Below, piece after piece: positions 26,845 to 34,943 of a stretch of DNA of 64,000 nucleotides. A model generated the notes under the pieces. It was not told where the DNA came from. It made no database searches and saw only the letters and a program-made list of their open reading frames with translations. The position numbers were made by a program, and so were the translations under genes. The stretch covers positions 310,001 through 374,000 of the forward strand of contig NZ_WTYK01000004.1 of NCBI RefSeq assembly GCF_009828065.1. The letters are read 5' to 3'. Source of the stretch: Croceibacterium soli. Lineage in GTDB: Bacteria; Pseudomonadota; Alphaproteobacteria; Sphingomonadales; Sphingomonadaceae. The number at the start of each line of letters is the position of its first letter. Position 1 is the stretch's first letter.

Positions 26845-27390
26845 ATGGCAAACGAGCTCGGCTATGGCCAGCCGATGGGTGGGATTGCGCAAACCGCGTT
26901 CGTGGTGGAAGACCTGCGGGCGGCGATCGATCACTGGGTAACCAACTGCAAAGCAGGGCCCTTTTTCGTGCTCGAGCACTTCCTGGTGCCGGGCCAGACC
27001 TACCGCGGCGAGGAATCGCGCGCCGACATTACCATCGCCATGGGCTTCGCCGGGCACATGCTGATCGAACTGATCCAGCCGCTTGACGATAACCCGTCCG
27101 TCTACCGCGAGACAATCCGGCACCGCGGCTACGGCTTCCACCACTTCGGGATGGCCTGCGCAGATGTGAACGCCGCCAGCCGGGAGTACCAGGCTCGCGG
27201 CTATCAGGAAGCGTTCCGCGCCGCGGTGCCGACCGGGGGCGAAGTGGTCTACCTCGACAACGGCAGCGGGCCGCAATGGGGCTTCATCGAGCTTCTGCCG
27301 GTGACACGCGGCATGGACGAGACTTTCACCCGCTTCTGGCGCGCTTCGCTCGACTGGGACGGCACCGAGCCCGTCCGCTCCTTCATCTGA
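26845..27390 (+). CDS. VOC-family (glyoxalase/dioxygenase superfamily) protein
   Basis: A 181-residue single VOC module pair. IAQTAFVVEDLRAAIDHWV gives the first strand and helix, MLIELIQPLDDNP carries the acidic ligand candidate, GYGFHHFGMACADVNAAS holds a metal-ligand-like His, and WGFIELLP the final Glu. Similar proteins act as dioxygenases, epimerases or lactonases, so no reaction is assigned. It begins the five-gene same-strand cluster that ends at 31776. Confidence 0.8.
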   Translation: MANELGYGQPMGGIAQTAFVVEDLRAAIDHWVTNCKAGPFFVLEHFLVPGQTYRGEESRADITIAMGFAGHMLIELIQPLDDNPSVYRETIRHRGYGFHHFGMACADVNAASREYQARGYQEAFRAAVPTGGEVVYLDNGSGPQWGFIELLPVTRGMDETFTRFWRASLDWDGTEPVRSFI

Positions 27391-27403
27391 AAGACCGATC
27401 TCG

Positions 27404-28744
27404 ATGGCTACTGCACCCGCAACAACGCCTGTCGGCCAGCCGCCGCAGGCCAACTGGATGACGAACTCGCCCGGATACCAGACGCTGCTGGTGTTCCTGC
27501 TGAGCCTGAACTTCGGGATCGTCTTTTTCGATCGGCAGGCGCTCAACGCACTGATGCCCTTCGTGCAGCCGGACCTGCAGCTTTCGGGCACGCAGATCGG
27601 CCTGCTGGCGAGCGGGCTCAGCTTCAGCTGGGCCATCGCCGCGTTCTTCGTCGGCAAGCTGTCGGACACGATCGGCAAGCGCAAGCTGCTGCTGATCATC
27701 GCCACGATCGCCTTCTCGGTCTGCTCCTTCATCTCCGGCCTGGCGACGAGCTTCGTGTTCCTGTTCGCCGCGCGCCTGCTGATGGGTGCGGCTGAAGGCG
27801 GCGTGATGCCGATCAGCCACGCGATGGTGGCGAGCGAGGTGAACCCGGCCCGGCGCGGACTGGCGCAAGGCGTGGCGCAGAACCTCGGCTCCAACCTGCT
27901 CGGCAGCTTTGCCGCGCCGGTCGTGCTGGTCGCCTTCGCCACCGCCTTCAGCTGGCGGGAGGCGTTCTACCTCGCCGCCGTGCCCGGCCTGGTCAGCGCG
28001 GCGCTGATCTGGCTCATGCTGAGGGAACCCGTGCCGGCACCGGCGCTGACGGCAGCGGAAAAGGACGACAAGCTGAGCATCCTCGACGCGCTGAAGGTCC
28101 GCAACATGTGGATCTGCGTTGTCGTCGGCGTGCTGATGGTCGCCCATTTCGTGATTACCTGGGCCTTCATGCCGATCTTCCTAGTGCAGGAGCGCGGTCT
28201 GGACGAAAGCTCGATGAGCTGGGTCGTGGGCTCGCTCGGCATCGCCGCCGCGCTTTATTCCTTCCTGGTCTCCGGCCTGTCGGACCGGATCGGGCGCAAG
28301 CCGGTGATGGTGGTCCTGCCGTTCCTGTCGATCGTCGGGCCGCTCGGCGTCCTGTTCCTCGACCCCGGCGCGTTCGACGGGTTCGGCGTCGCGCCGTTCT
28401 CGTGGTTGGCGATCGCCGGTTATGGCGTGGTCCTGATCCCGATCATCTTCGTGGGCTGGGCGGTGAACGGGATCTTCCCGATCTTCATGGCTACGATCCC
28501 CTCCGAAACCTTCAGCGCACGCCACCATGCGACGGTGCTGGGCCTGGCCATGGGGAGCTGCGAGGTTCTCGGCGGCGTGTTCGGGCCGACCCTGGCGGGC
28601 GCGCTGAACGACGCGTTCGGCAGGGACACGTTCCTGTGGCTGCTGATGGTCCTGGCGGTGATCAGCGGGTTCGTGTCGATGGGCCTGAAGGAAACCGCAC
28701 CCGCCGCGCTGGCGCGGCGCGGGCTGGAGCCGGCAGCCGCCTGA
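27404..28744 (+). CDS. MFS transporter
   Basis: A 446-residue transporter with twelve predicted membrane segments. The N-terminal half has FGIVFFDRQALNALMPFV and the loop motif GKLSDTIGKRKLLL (MFS signature between segments 2 and 3); the second half repeats it as SGLSDRIGRKPVMVVLPF. GAAEGGVMPISHAMVASEV fits the anion:cation symporter subgroup that often carries organic acids. It starts 13 bases after the VOC gene, so it is likely the uptake protein of this catabolic operon. Confidence 0.9.
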   Translation: MATAPATTPVGQPPQANWMTNSPGYQTLLVFLLSLNFGIVFFDRQALNALMPFVQPDLQLSGTQIGLLASGLSFSWAIAAFFVGKLSDTIGKRKLLLIIATIAFSVCSFISGLATSFVFLFAARLLMGAAEGGVMPISHAMVASEVNPARRGLAQGVAQNLGSNLLGSFAAPVVLVAFATAFSWREAFYLAAVPGLVSAALIWLMLREPVPAPALTAAEKDDKLSILDALKVRNMWICVVVGVLMVAHFVITWAFMPIFLVQERGLDESSMSWVVGSLGIAAALYSFLVSGLSDRIGRKPVMVVLPFLSIVGPLGVLFLDPGAFDGFGVAPFSWLAIAGYGVVLIPIIFVGWAVNGIFPIFMATIPSETFSARHHATVLGLAMGSCEVLGGVFGPTLAGALNDAFGRDTFLWLLMVLAVISGFVSMGLKETAPAALARRGLEPAAA

Positions 28745-28794
28745 GCCTTTCCGCGCCACACACGCCGGTGGGCATGTTCACAAGAGGAGGATGA

Positions 28795-29652
28795 ATGGCA
28801 GGGCCGAAGACACTCGATCAGTTCGACATCAAGGGCCGCTCCGCGCTGGTCACCGGCGCGGCGAGCGGGATCGGCCTGGCTTACGCCGAATGCATGGCCG
28901 AAGCCGGGGCGCGGGTCACGCTCACGGACATCGACGCCGAAGGCGCCGAGCGGGAGGCGAAGCGGCTGGTCGATGAAGGCTACGAAGCACGCTGGGACGT
29001 GTGCGACGTGTCCCAGCTGGATCAGGTCGCTGCCGCCTTCGACAATCACGTCGCCGCCTACGGCGGGTGCGACATCGCGTTCGCCAATGCTGGGCTCGAC
29101 GTCGGCGGGGGGTTCTGGACGCCTGAGGGGGACCGCAACCCGGAAGGGCAGATCGACGTCTACGATCCGCAGCGCTGGTACAAGTCGATCGGCATCAACC
29201 TGACCGGCGTGTTCCACACGGTGCGCGAAGCCGCCCGGGTGATGAAGGCGCACGAGCGCAACGATCATCGCCGTGGCGGGTCGATCGTCATCACCAGCTC
29301 CAACGCGGCCGAGGTCAACGAGGCGATCGTCGGCGTGCCCTACATGGCCGCGAAAGCCGGCGTGAAGCACTTCATGCGCCACGCGGCTTACGAGCTCGCG
29401 GCCTACGGGATTCGCGTCAACGCCATCGCTCCCGGGCCTTTCGTCACCAACATCGGCGACGGCTGGGTCAAGAAGAACCCGGCCGCCAAGAAGGCGTGGG
29501 ACGAGCTGGTCCCCGTCGGGCGCATGGCGGAAACCCACCAGATCAAGCCCTTGGCCCTCTTGCTTGCGTCCGACGCAGGCAGCTACATGACCGGCGCCCA
29601 CGTGATGATCGACGGCGGCATGCAGCTCGGCCCGATCAAGCCCATAGGATAA
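28795..29652 (+). CDS. Short-chain dehydrogenase/reductase (SDR)
   Basis: A 285-residue classical SDR. The cofactor motif is ALVTGAASGIGLAYAE, and the acidic DID after the second strand suggests NAD(H). NAG is seen as FANAGLDVGG, and the catalytic Ser is in IVITSSNAAE. The usual YxxxK is YMAAK (Tyr and Lys present). A longer insert at residues 98-120 holds GGGFWTPEGDRNPEGQIDVY. A start with GAGGAGG just upstream is good. Substrate unknown. Confidence 0.9.
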   Translation: MAGPKTLDQFDIKGRSALVTGAASGIGLAYAECMAEAGARVTLTDIDAEGAEREAKRLVDEGYEARWDVCDVSQLDQVAAAFDNHVAAYGGCDIAFANAGLDVGGGFWTPEGDRNPEGQIDVYDPQRWYKSIGINLTGVFHTVREAARVMKAHERNDHRRGGSIVITSSNAAEVNEAIVGVPYMAAKAGVKHFMRHAAYELAAYGIRVNAIAPGPFVTNIGDGWVKKNPAAKKAWDELVPVGRMAETHQIKPLALLLASDAGSYMTGAHVMIDGGMQLGPIKPIG

Positions 29653-29656
29653 CCGA

Positions 29657-30775
29657 ATGACCACCAACGCACAGGCGGCGATCTGCCGCGGCCACGAACA
29701 GCCTTTCACCATCGAACAGGTCGAACTGGCCGATCTCGCGCCGGACGAACTGCTCGTGCGCGTCGTCGCCTGCGGCATTTGCCACACGGACCTGGCCGTG
29801 CGTGACGAGCAGTTGCCGGTGCCGCTGCCGGTGGTTCTTGGCCACGAAGGCGCCGGGATCGTCGAGGCGATCGGCAGCGCCGTCACCGCAGCGAAGCCCG
29901 GCGACCGGGTGGTGATGAGCTTCAACAGCTGCGGCGACTGCCCGAGCTGCGCCATCGACGCGCCGACCTATTGCTACAACTTCTTCCCGCACAACTGGTC
30001 GGGCAAGCGGGCCGACGGTTCGCCGACGATGACCCTGGCCGGCGAGCCGATGAACGCCAACTTCTTCGGCCAGTCCTCGTTCGCCACCCACGCCATCGCG
30101 CACCAGCGCAACGTGGTGAAAGTGCCGGACAGTGCGGCCGACATCCCGCTGGAACGGCTTGCTCCGATCGGCTGCGGCCTGATGACCGGCGCCGGCGCTG
30201 TCCTGCGCAGCATGGAAGTGCGCGCCGGGCTGCCGATCGCCGTGTTCGGCGCCGGCACGGTCGGCATTGCCGCCATCATGGCCGCCAAGATCGCCGGCGC
30301 GAACCCGATCATCGCGGTCGACGTGAACGACGGCCGGCTCGCCCTGGCGAAGGAGCTCGGCGCCACGCACGCCTTCAACGCGAAGGACGACGCACCGGGC
30401 AAGATCCGCGAGCTGTGCCCGCAAGGCCTCGGCTACGTGTTCGACACCACGGGGATCAACTCGGTGATCGAGGACGCCTGGGGCCTGCTGGCGCCCAAGG
30501 GCATCTGCGGCATCGTGGGCGCGTCGGATCCTTCCGCCATGCTCAAGTTCAACGAATCGCAGTTCATGGGCGGCGGGCGCACAGTGATGGGCATTCTCGG
30601 CGGCGACAGCGACGTCGGCCCGTTCCTCTGCGAGCTGATCGAGCATCACCTCGCCGGGCGGTTCCCTTACGAGAAGCTCATCCGCACGTTCCCGTTCGAG
30701 CAGATCAATGAAGCCATCGCCGCCAGCGAGAGCGGCGAAGTGGTCAAGCCGGTGCTGGTGATCGGGAAGGAATGA
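29657..30775 (+). CDS. Zinc-dependent alcohol dehydrogenase, aryl-alcohol type
   Basis: A 372-residue medium-chain dehydrogenase. The catalytic zinc Cys is in ACGICHTDLAV and the His in LGHEGAGIVEAIG. The structural zinc lobe is CGDCPSCAIDAPTYC. The Rossmann motif is FGAGTVGIAA with Asp in AVDVND, favouring NAD. GCGLMTGAGAVL is typical of the long-chain class III/aryl-alcohol dehydrogenase group. It lies 4 bases after the SDR gene and overlaps the next dehydrogenase (ATGA). Confidence 0.9.
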   Translation: MTTNAQAAICRGHEQPFTIEQVELADLAPDELLVRVVACGICHTDLAVRDEQLPVPLPVVLGHEGAGIVEAIGSAVTAAKPGDRVVMSFNSCGDCPSCAIDAPTYCYNFFPHNWSGKRADGSPTMTLAGEPMNANFFGQSSFATHAIAHQRNVVKVPDSAADIPLERLAPIGCGLMTGAGAVLRSMEVRAGLPIAVFGAGTVGIAAIMAAKIAGANPIIAVDVNDGRLALAKELGATHAFNAKDDAPGKIRELCPQGLGYVFDTTGINSVIEDAWGLLAPKGICGIVGASDPSAMLKFNESQFMGGGRTVMGILGGDSDVGPFLCELIEHHLAGRFPYEKLIRTFPFEQINEAIAASESGEVVKPVLVIGKE

Positions 30776-31776
30776 TGCGCGCCGTCACTTTCCAGGGTCT
30801 GCACCAGCCGCTCGCCTTCGAGGCGCTGCCCGACCCGACGCCGGGGACAAGCGAAGTGGTGGTCAAAGTCGGCCGCTGCGGCATCTGCGGCTCCGACCTG
30901 CACATGACCGAGGACCCGGCCTACGGCTGCAAGCACGGCGACATCCTCGGCCACGAGTTCGCCGGCGAAGTGGTCGGCCTCGGCAGCAAAGTCGAAGGGC
31001 TGAAGACCGGCGACCTTGTCTCGGTGATCCCGCTGGTGAGCTGCGGCGCGTGCGAAAGCTGCCGCAAGGGCGAGGTGCAATGGTGCACGCAGTTCGGCCT
31101 GCAGGGCGGCGGCTATGCCGAATATGCCGTCACACGTCCCAACCAATGCGTCAGATTGCCCACCGACGTTTCGATAGCCGACGGCGCAATCATCGAGCCG
31201 CTGGCCGTGGCGCTGCACGGAGTGAACCTGTCGGGCATGAAGGCCGGCGACAAGGTGCTGATCCTCGGCGCCGGCCCGATCGGCCTGGCGGTCGCCTTCT
31301 GGGCCAGGCGCATGGGCGCGGCGAAAGTCGCGGTGCAGGACATCGCCGACTTTCAGGAACAACGCGCGCTGGACATGGGCGCGGACGTGTTTGTGGTCGA
31401 TCCCGCCGACCCGGTCGGCAGCGCCGAGCGCGGGCTGGGCGGCAAAGCCGACATCGTGTTCGAATGTGTCGGCCTGCCCGGCCTGATTGCGCAGGCGGTC
31501 GACCAGGTGAAGCCGCGCGGAACCATCCTTCTGCTCGGCCTGTGCACCAAGCCCGACACCTTCAACAGCTTCGCGATGCTCTCGAAGGAAGTGCGGCTGG
31601 TCACCAGCGCGTTCTTCACCCGCCAGGAATACGAAGCCGCGCTCGACGCGCTGGACGCCGGAGCGATGGAGCCGCGCCTGCTGGTCACCGACACGATCAC
31701 CCTGGCCGACACGCCGGAGATCTTCGAGAGCCTCAAGCGCCGCACCAGCCAGTGCAAGGTGCTGATCGCGCCCTAA
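30772..31776 (+). CDS. Zinc-binding medium-chain dehydrogenase (threonine/sorbitol-dehydrogenase-like)
   Basis: A 334-residue enzyme with GRCGICGSDLHM and LGHEFAGEVVGLG (catalytic zinc), CGACESCRKGEVQWC (structural zinc) and LILGAGPIGLAVAF (cofactor). It is unlike its upstream neighbour in subgroup, so the cluster carries two distinct zinc dehydrogenases and one SDR. Substrate unknown. The gene closes the operon; a long palindrome follows directly after the stop. Confidence 0.9.
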   Translation: MMRAVTFQGLHQPLAFEALPDPTPGTSEVVVKVGRCGICGSDLHMTEDPAYGCKHGDILGHEFAGEVVGLGSKVEGLKTGDLVSVIPLVSCGACESCRKGEVQWCTQFGLQGGGYAEYAVTRPNQCVRLPTDVSIADGAIIEPLAVALHGVNLSGMKAGDKVLILGAGPIGLAVAFWARRMGAAKVAVQDIADFQEQRALDMGADVFVVDPADPVGSAERGLGGKADIVFECVGLPGLIAQAVDQVKPRGTILLLGLCTKPDTFNSFAMLSKEVRLVTSAFFTRQEYEAALDALDAGAMEPRLLVTDTITLADTPEIFESLKRRTSQCKVLIAP

Positions 31777-31777
31777 G

Positions 31778-31907
31778 ATCCTCCCCGGCACGGGGAGGGG
31801 GACCGCCGCCGCAGGCGGTGGTGGAGGGGGCCCGGCCCGGTTGCACCAGGCCTCGCCCCCACCGTCAGCCGCTTGCGCGGCTGCCACCTCCCCGTCCCGG
31901 GGAGGAA
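31778..31907. repeat. Long nested palindrome, copy 2
   Basis: A 130-bp imperfect inverted repeat of the same family as 24014-24152. Arms start ATCCTCCCCGGCACGGGGAG and end CCCCGTCCCGGGGAGGAATT, with inner hairpins CCGCCGCAGGCGG and GCCGCTTGCGCGGC. It sits between the dehydrogenase and the modE-like gene, which converge, and the last codons of the modE-like frame lie inside it. Confidence 0.85.
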
Positions 31908-32254
31908 TTTAAGACTGGCTGTGTTCGAATTGCCGCTTGCAGCCGCTCGAAAGCCGCACCCGCTGCGGCGGCTTCCACACGCTCCGCTAAAGCACGGTAG
32001 TCCGTTAGGGCCGCCCTTCCCGCCTCGGTGACCCGCGCGCCCGCCCCCGCGGTCGTTTCGACCAGCGGCGCGGCGAAGCAGCGATTCATCGTGTCGACCA
32101 GCAGCCATGCCCGGCGGTAGCTCATACCCAAGGTGCGGGCGGCAGCGGAGATCGAGCCGGTTTCCGCGATCGCCTCCAGCATCGCCGCCTTGCCCGGGCC
32201 CATGGCGATCTCGTCCCCGCAGTAGAGCTGGACCTTGAGCTTGAGCGTGACGAT
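31865..32254 (-). CDS. ModE-like HTH regulator without molybdate-binding domain
   Basis: A winged-helix protein of about 129 residues: LKLKVQLYCGDEIAMGPGKA, AIAETGSISAAARTLGMSYR (helix-turn-helix) and AWLLVDTMNRCFAAPLVETT match the N-terminal domain of ModE. The C-terminal molbindin part is missing. The start is uncertain: an ATC at 32254 has AGGAGA at ideal spacing, the first in-frame ATG (32203) would cut the conserved N-terminus, and an upstream ATG at 32317 would overlap the modA start. The last 14 codons run into the palindromic repeat. It is divergent from modABC. Confidence 0.75.
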   Translation of the reverse strand: MVTLKLKVQLYCGDEIAMGPGKAAMLEAIAETGSISAAARTLGMSYRRAWLLVDTMNRCFAAPLVETTAGAGARVTEAGRAALTDYRALAERVEAAAAGAAFERLQAAIRTQPVLNSSPGRGGGSRASG

Positions 32255-32279
32255 GGCGGATCTCCTGGGCGACGGGCGC

Positions 32280-32308
32280 TGGACCAGCTGTATACCGCTA
32301 GATATAGC
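32280..32308 (+). promoter_or_regulatory. Probable modA promoter and ModE-type operator
   Basis: The sequence GTATACCGCTAGATATAG contains TATA-N8-TATA (32291-32306), close to the TATA-spacer-TATA pattern of ModE boxes. A -35-like TGGACC (32280-32285) and a -10-like TATAGC (32303-32308) are 17 bases apart. The modA ATG starts only 8 bases after the -10, and there is no Shine-Dalgarno, so the transcript may be leaderless. Confidence 0.55.
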
Positions 32309-32315
32309 CTGCGCC

Positions 32316-33086
32316 ATGTCCTTCCGACTGATCCCCGCTGCGCTGATGCTTCTGGCCCTGCTCGGCCTCGCCGCCTGCGAACCGGCGGAGGAGGATCGCG
32401 GTCCCTTGGTCCTGGCGCCGTCCAGCATGCAGGAAGCGATCGAGGCGGCGGCGGATGCCTGGGAGGCGCAGGGCCATCCGCGCCCGGTCACGTCCTTCGC
32501 CGGCACGCCTTCGCTCGCCCGCCAGGTGCTGCAGGGGGCTCCGGCCGACCTGTTCGTCTCGGCGGACGCACAGTGGATGGATGAGCTCGAGCGCGCCGGG
32601 CGGATCGATCCGGCGAGCCGCTCAACCATGGCCGGCAACCGGCTGGCCCTGGTCGCGCCCTCGGCCCAGGCGAAACCGCTGCCGCTGGAGCCGCAAGCCT
32701 TTGCGGCGGCGCTCGGCGCCGGTCCACTGGCCCTCGCCGACCCGGCGAGCGTTCCGGCGGGGCGTTACGGCAAGGCGGCTCTTGAAAGCCTGGGCCTGTG
32801 GGCAGCCGCCGAAGGCAACATCAGTGCCAGCGAGAACGTCCGCGCCGCGCTCGCACTGGTGCAACGGGGCGAAGCGCCGCTCGGGCTGGTCTACGCCAGC
32901 GATGCCGACGCCGCCTCGGACGTGGCTGTCGTGGCCGAACTGCCCGAAGCGTCCCACCCGCCGATCCGCTACCTGATCGCCCTCGTGGCGGGCACAGACT
33001 ACCCCGATGCCGCCGCCTTCCGTGCCTTCCTGCTCTCACCCGAAGGCCAGGCGATCCTCCGCCGCCACGGCTTCACCGCGCCATGA
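32316..33086 (+). CDS. modA: Molybdate ABC transporter substrate-binding lipoprotein
   Basis: A 256-residue periplasmic binding protein. The N-terminus MSFRLIPAALMLLALLGLAAC is a lipoprotein signal (lipobox LAAC, Cys21). LVLAPSSMQEAIEAAADAW, SFAGTPSLARQVLQGAPADL, FVSADAQWMDELERAGRID and ADPASVPAGRYGKAALESLG are ModA features, with the anion-binding serines expected in APSS and GTPS. It couples to modB at ATGA. Confidence 0.92.
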   Translation: MSFRLIPAALMLLALLGLAACEPAEEDRGPLVLAPSSMQEAIEAAADAWEAQGHPRPVTSFAGTPSLARQVLQGAPADLFVSADAQWMDELERAGRIDPASRSTMAGNRLALVAPSAQAKPLPLEPQAFAAALGAGPLALADPASVPAGRYGKAALESLGLWAAAEGNISASENVRAALALVQRGEAPLGLVYASDADAASDVAVVAELPEASHPPIRYLIALVAGTDYPDAAAFRAFLLSPEGQAILRRHGFTAP

Positions 33087-33784
33087 GCGCCTGGCCCAAC
33101 CCTGCCGAGTGGGCGATCATCGCGCTCTCGCTCAAGGTCAGCCTGGTGGCGGTCGCGCTGACCCTGCCGCCGGCTTATGCGCTCGCCTGGCTGCTCGCCC
33201 GCCGAAGCTTCCCCGGCCGCATCCTCCTCGACGCAGCCGTTCACCTGCCGCTGGTCGTGCCGCCGGTGGTGACCGGCTGGCTGCTGCTGATCCTGTTCGG
33301 CCGCACCGGCCCGATCGGCGCCTGGCTGGACAGGACTTTCGGCCTCGTGCTGGTGTTCCGCTGGACCGGGGCCGCGCTTGCCGCCGCGGTCATGGCCCTG
33401 CCGCTGATGGTCCGCGCGATGCGCCTGTCGATCGAGGCGGTGGACCGGCGGCTGGTCGGCGCGGCCCGCACCCTCGGTGCGACGCCGTGGCGCGCGTTCC
33501 TGACGATCACCCTGCCGCTCAGCCTGCCAGGGATCCTCGCCGGCACGATGCTCGGCTTCGCCCGCTCGCTGGGCGAGTTCGGGGCGACGATCACGTTCGC
33601 GTCCAACATCCCGGGCGAGACCCGCACCCTGCCGCTGGCGATCTATTCCGGCTTGCAACTGCCCGGCGGCGAAGCGGCGGTGACCAGGCTGGCGATCATC
33701 TCGGTGCTGCTCTCGGTCGCGGCGCTGCTCGCCTCCGAGATGCTCGTGCGCCGCTCGCACGGCAGGCGCGCCCATGTCCTTTGA
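33083..33784 (+). CDS. modB: Molybdate ABC transporter permease
   Basis: A 233-residue inner-membrane permease with about five or six segments (AIIALSLKVSLVAVALTLPP; LPLVVPPVVTGWLLLILFG; ALAAAVMALPLMVRAMRLSI). The coupling loop that contacts ModC is AARTLGATPWRAFLTITLPL followed by SLPGILAGTMLGFARSLGEF, the usual EAA motif. Its stop overlaps the modC start by 11 bases. Confidence 0.93.
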   Translation: MSAWPNPAEWAIIALSLKVSLVAVALTLPPAYALAWLLARRSFPGRILLDAAVHLPLVVPPVVTGWLLLILFGRTGPIGAWLDRTFGLVLVFRWTGAALAAAVMALPLMVRAMRLSIEAVDRRLVGAARTLGATPWRAFLTITLPLSLPGILAGTMLGFARSLGEFGATITFASNIPGETRTLPLAIYSGLQLPGGEAAVTRLAIISVLLSVAALLASEMLVRRSHGRRAHVL

Positions 33785-34388
33785 CATCGCAGTCCGGTAC
33801 CAGGCCGGGGAGCGCGAGCGTGAATGCGCCATCGCCAGCACGGCGAAGCTGGTCGCCGTCACCGGCCCATCGGGCGCGGGCAAGACCACCCTGCTCCACT
33901 GCATCGCCGGGCTGCGCCGCCCGCTCGACGGGCACATCCGCATCGGCGACGAAACGCTGTTCGACAGTGCATCCGCAACCGACCTTGCGCCGGAGCGGCG
34001 CCGGGCCGGCTACGTGTTCCAGGATCTGCGCCTGTTCCCGCACATGACCGTTGCCGCCAATCTGGCTTATGGCGAGCGCCGCGAATCCCACTGGATGCGC
34101 CATGCCGAAGCGCTCGAGTTCCTCGGCATCGCCCACCTCGCAGAGCGCTATCCCGCCACTCTCTCGGGCGGCGAGGCCAAGCGAGTCGCCATCGGCCGGG
34201 CCTTGCTGGCCGCGCCCCGCTTCCTCCTGCTCGACGAGCCGCTCACCTCGCTGGACGCGGCACGCGGCGAGGAGATCCTGCGCCTGATCGAACGCATCCG
34301 CGACGAATTGGGCCTGCCGATCCTGCTCGTCAGCCACTCGCCCACGGAAGTGGAGCGGCTGGCAGAGGACGTGGTGGTGATGGAGTAG
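33774..34388 (+). CDS. modC: Molybdate ABC transporter ATP-binding protein, short form
   Basis: A 204-residue ABC ATPase: Walker A GPSGAGKTTLL (about residues 30-40), Q-loop YVFQDLRLFPHMTV, signature LSGGEAKRVAIGRALL, Walker B FLLLDEPLTSLD and the switch histidine in LVSHSPTEVERL. ModC of E. coli is about 350 residues with a C-terminal molybdate-binding TOBE domain; that domain is absent here. As the ModE-like regulator also lacks it, no protein of this locus carries a molbindin domain. Confidence 0.92.
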   Translation: MSFDIAVRYQAGERERECAIASTAKLVAVTGPSGAGKTTLLHCIAGLRRPLDGHIRIGDETLFDSASATDLAPERRRAGYVFQDLRLFPHMTVAANLAYGERRESHWMRHAEALEFLGIAHLAERYPATLSGGEAKRVAIGRALLAAPRFLLLDEPLTSLDAARGEEILRLIERIRDELGLPILLVSHSPTEVERLAEDVVVME

Positions 34389-34415
34389 CCCGCTCGGGCC
34401 GAAGCATGGAGGCGA

Positions 34416-34801
34416 TGGTGCCCCACAGGCGACAAAAATGGGCACTCAAATCATTGGGAAATTCTTCTGCCGCGGCCCTGAACCGAGGATTGGAGCGACT
34501 ACCCGGCGGGCTTGGCGTACCGCTCTCACCAGATGCATGATCGGCCAGACTCTAGATCGGCTTTCATCAGAAGCTCGACTGGAGCATAGCTGCAACTATG
34601 GACAACACCACAGGCGACGCAGCGGGGATTCTGGCCATAATGAAGGCACGGTTCGGATCGTCAGAGCTCGCGCAGCAGTGGTTCGAGAAAGAACCAGTGG
34701 CCGGCTTCAGCGGGCAGACGGCGCAACAGTTAGTCCTGGATGGACGGGCTGCGGAGCTCCGAGAGTTTATTGCAGCGGCTGACGCCGGCATTCACGCATA
34801 G
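34416..34801 (+). repeat. Island-flanking direct repeat, left copy
   Basis: A stretch of about 386 bases that recurs in the same orientation at 45881-46267. Both begin TGGTGCCCCA, contain AGGCGACAAAAATGGGCACT and CAAATCATTGGGAAAT, then CTCTCACCAGATGCATGAT, and end with a 67-codon gene. GTGCCC and GGGCAC near the left end form an inverted repeat. It starts 28 bases after modC, at the border between backbone and accessory DNA. Confidence 0.9.
34598..34801 (+). CDS. Small MbcA/ParS/Xre-antitoxin-like (DUF2384-type) protein, copy 1
   Basis: A 67-residue protein. KARFGSSELAQQWFEKEPVA followed by GFSGQTAQQLVLDGRAAEL and the ending DAGIHA resemble the C-terminal toxin-binding domain of Xre/MbcA/ParS antitoxins (a WL/WF-x-P-x5-G-x-T/P-x-L-L pattern). 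There is no DNA-binding domain and no adjacent RES toxin. A second copy at 46064 is identical at 55 of 67 positions. The family call is tentative. Confidence 0.6.
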   Translation: MDNTTGDAAGILAIMKARFGSSELAQQWFEKEPVAGFSGQTAQQLVLDGRAAELREFIAAADAGIHA

Positions 34802-34943
34802 AGAGTCAACACTCACGACTGGTTCTGGGCCGCAAGCGGAACGGCAGCTCTATGGCTTACAGCGCGGGAAAGCGGACTGTCGGGAGCCGACCCACCGCGG
34901 ACATTCCACCCGTTCGAGACTCAGCGCCCTAGCATGGTGCGAT

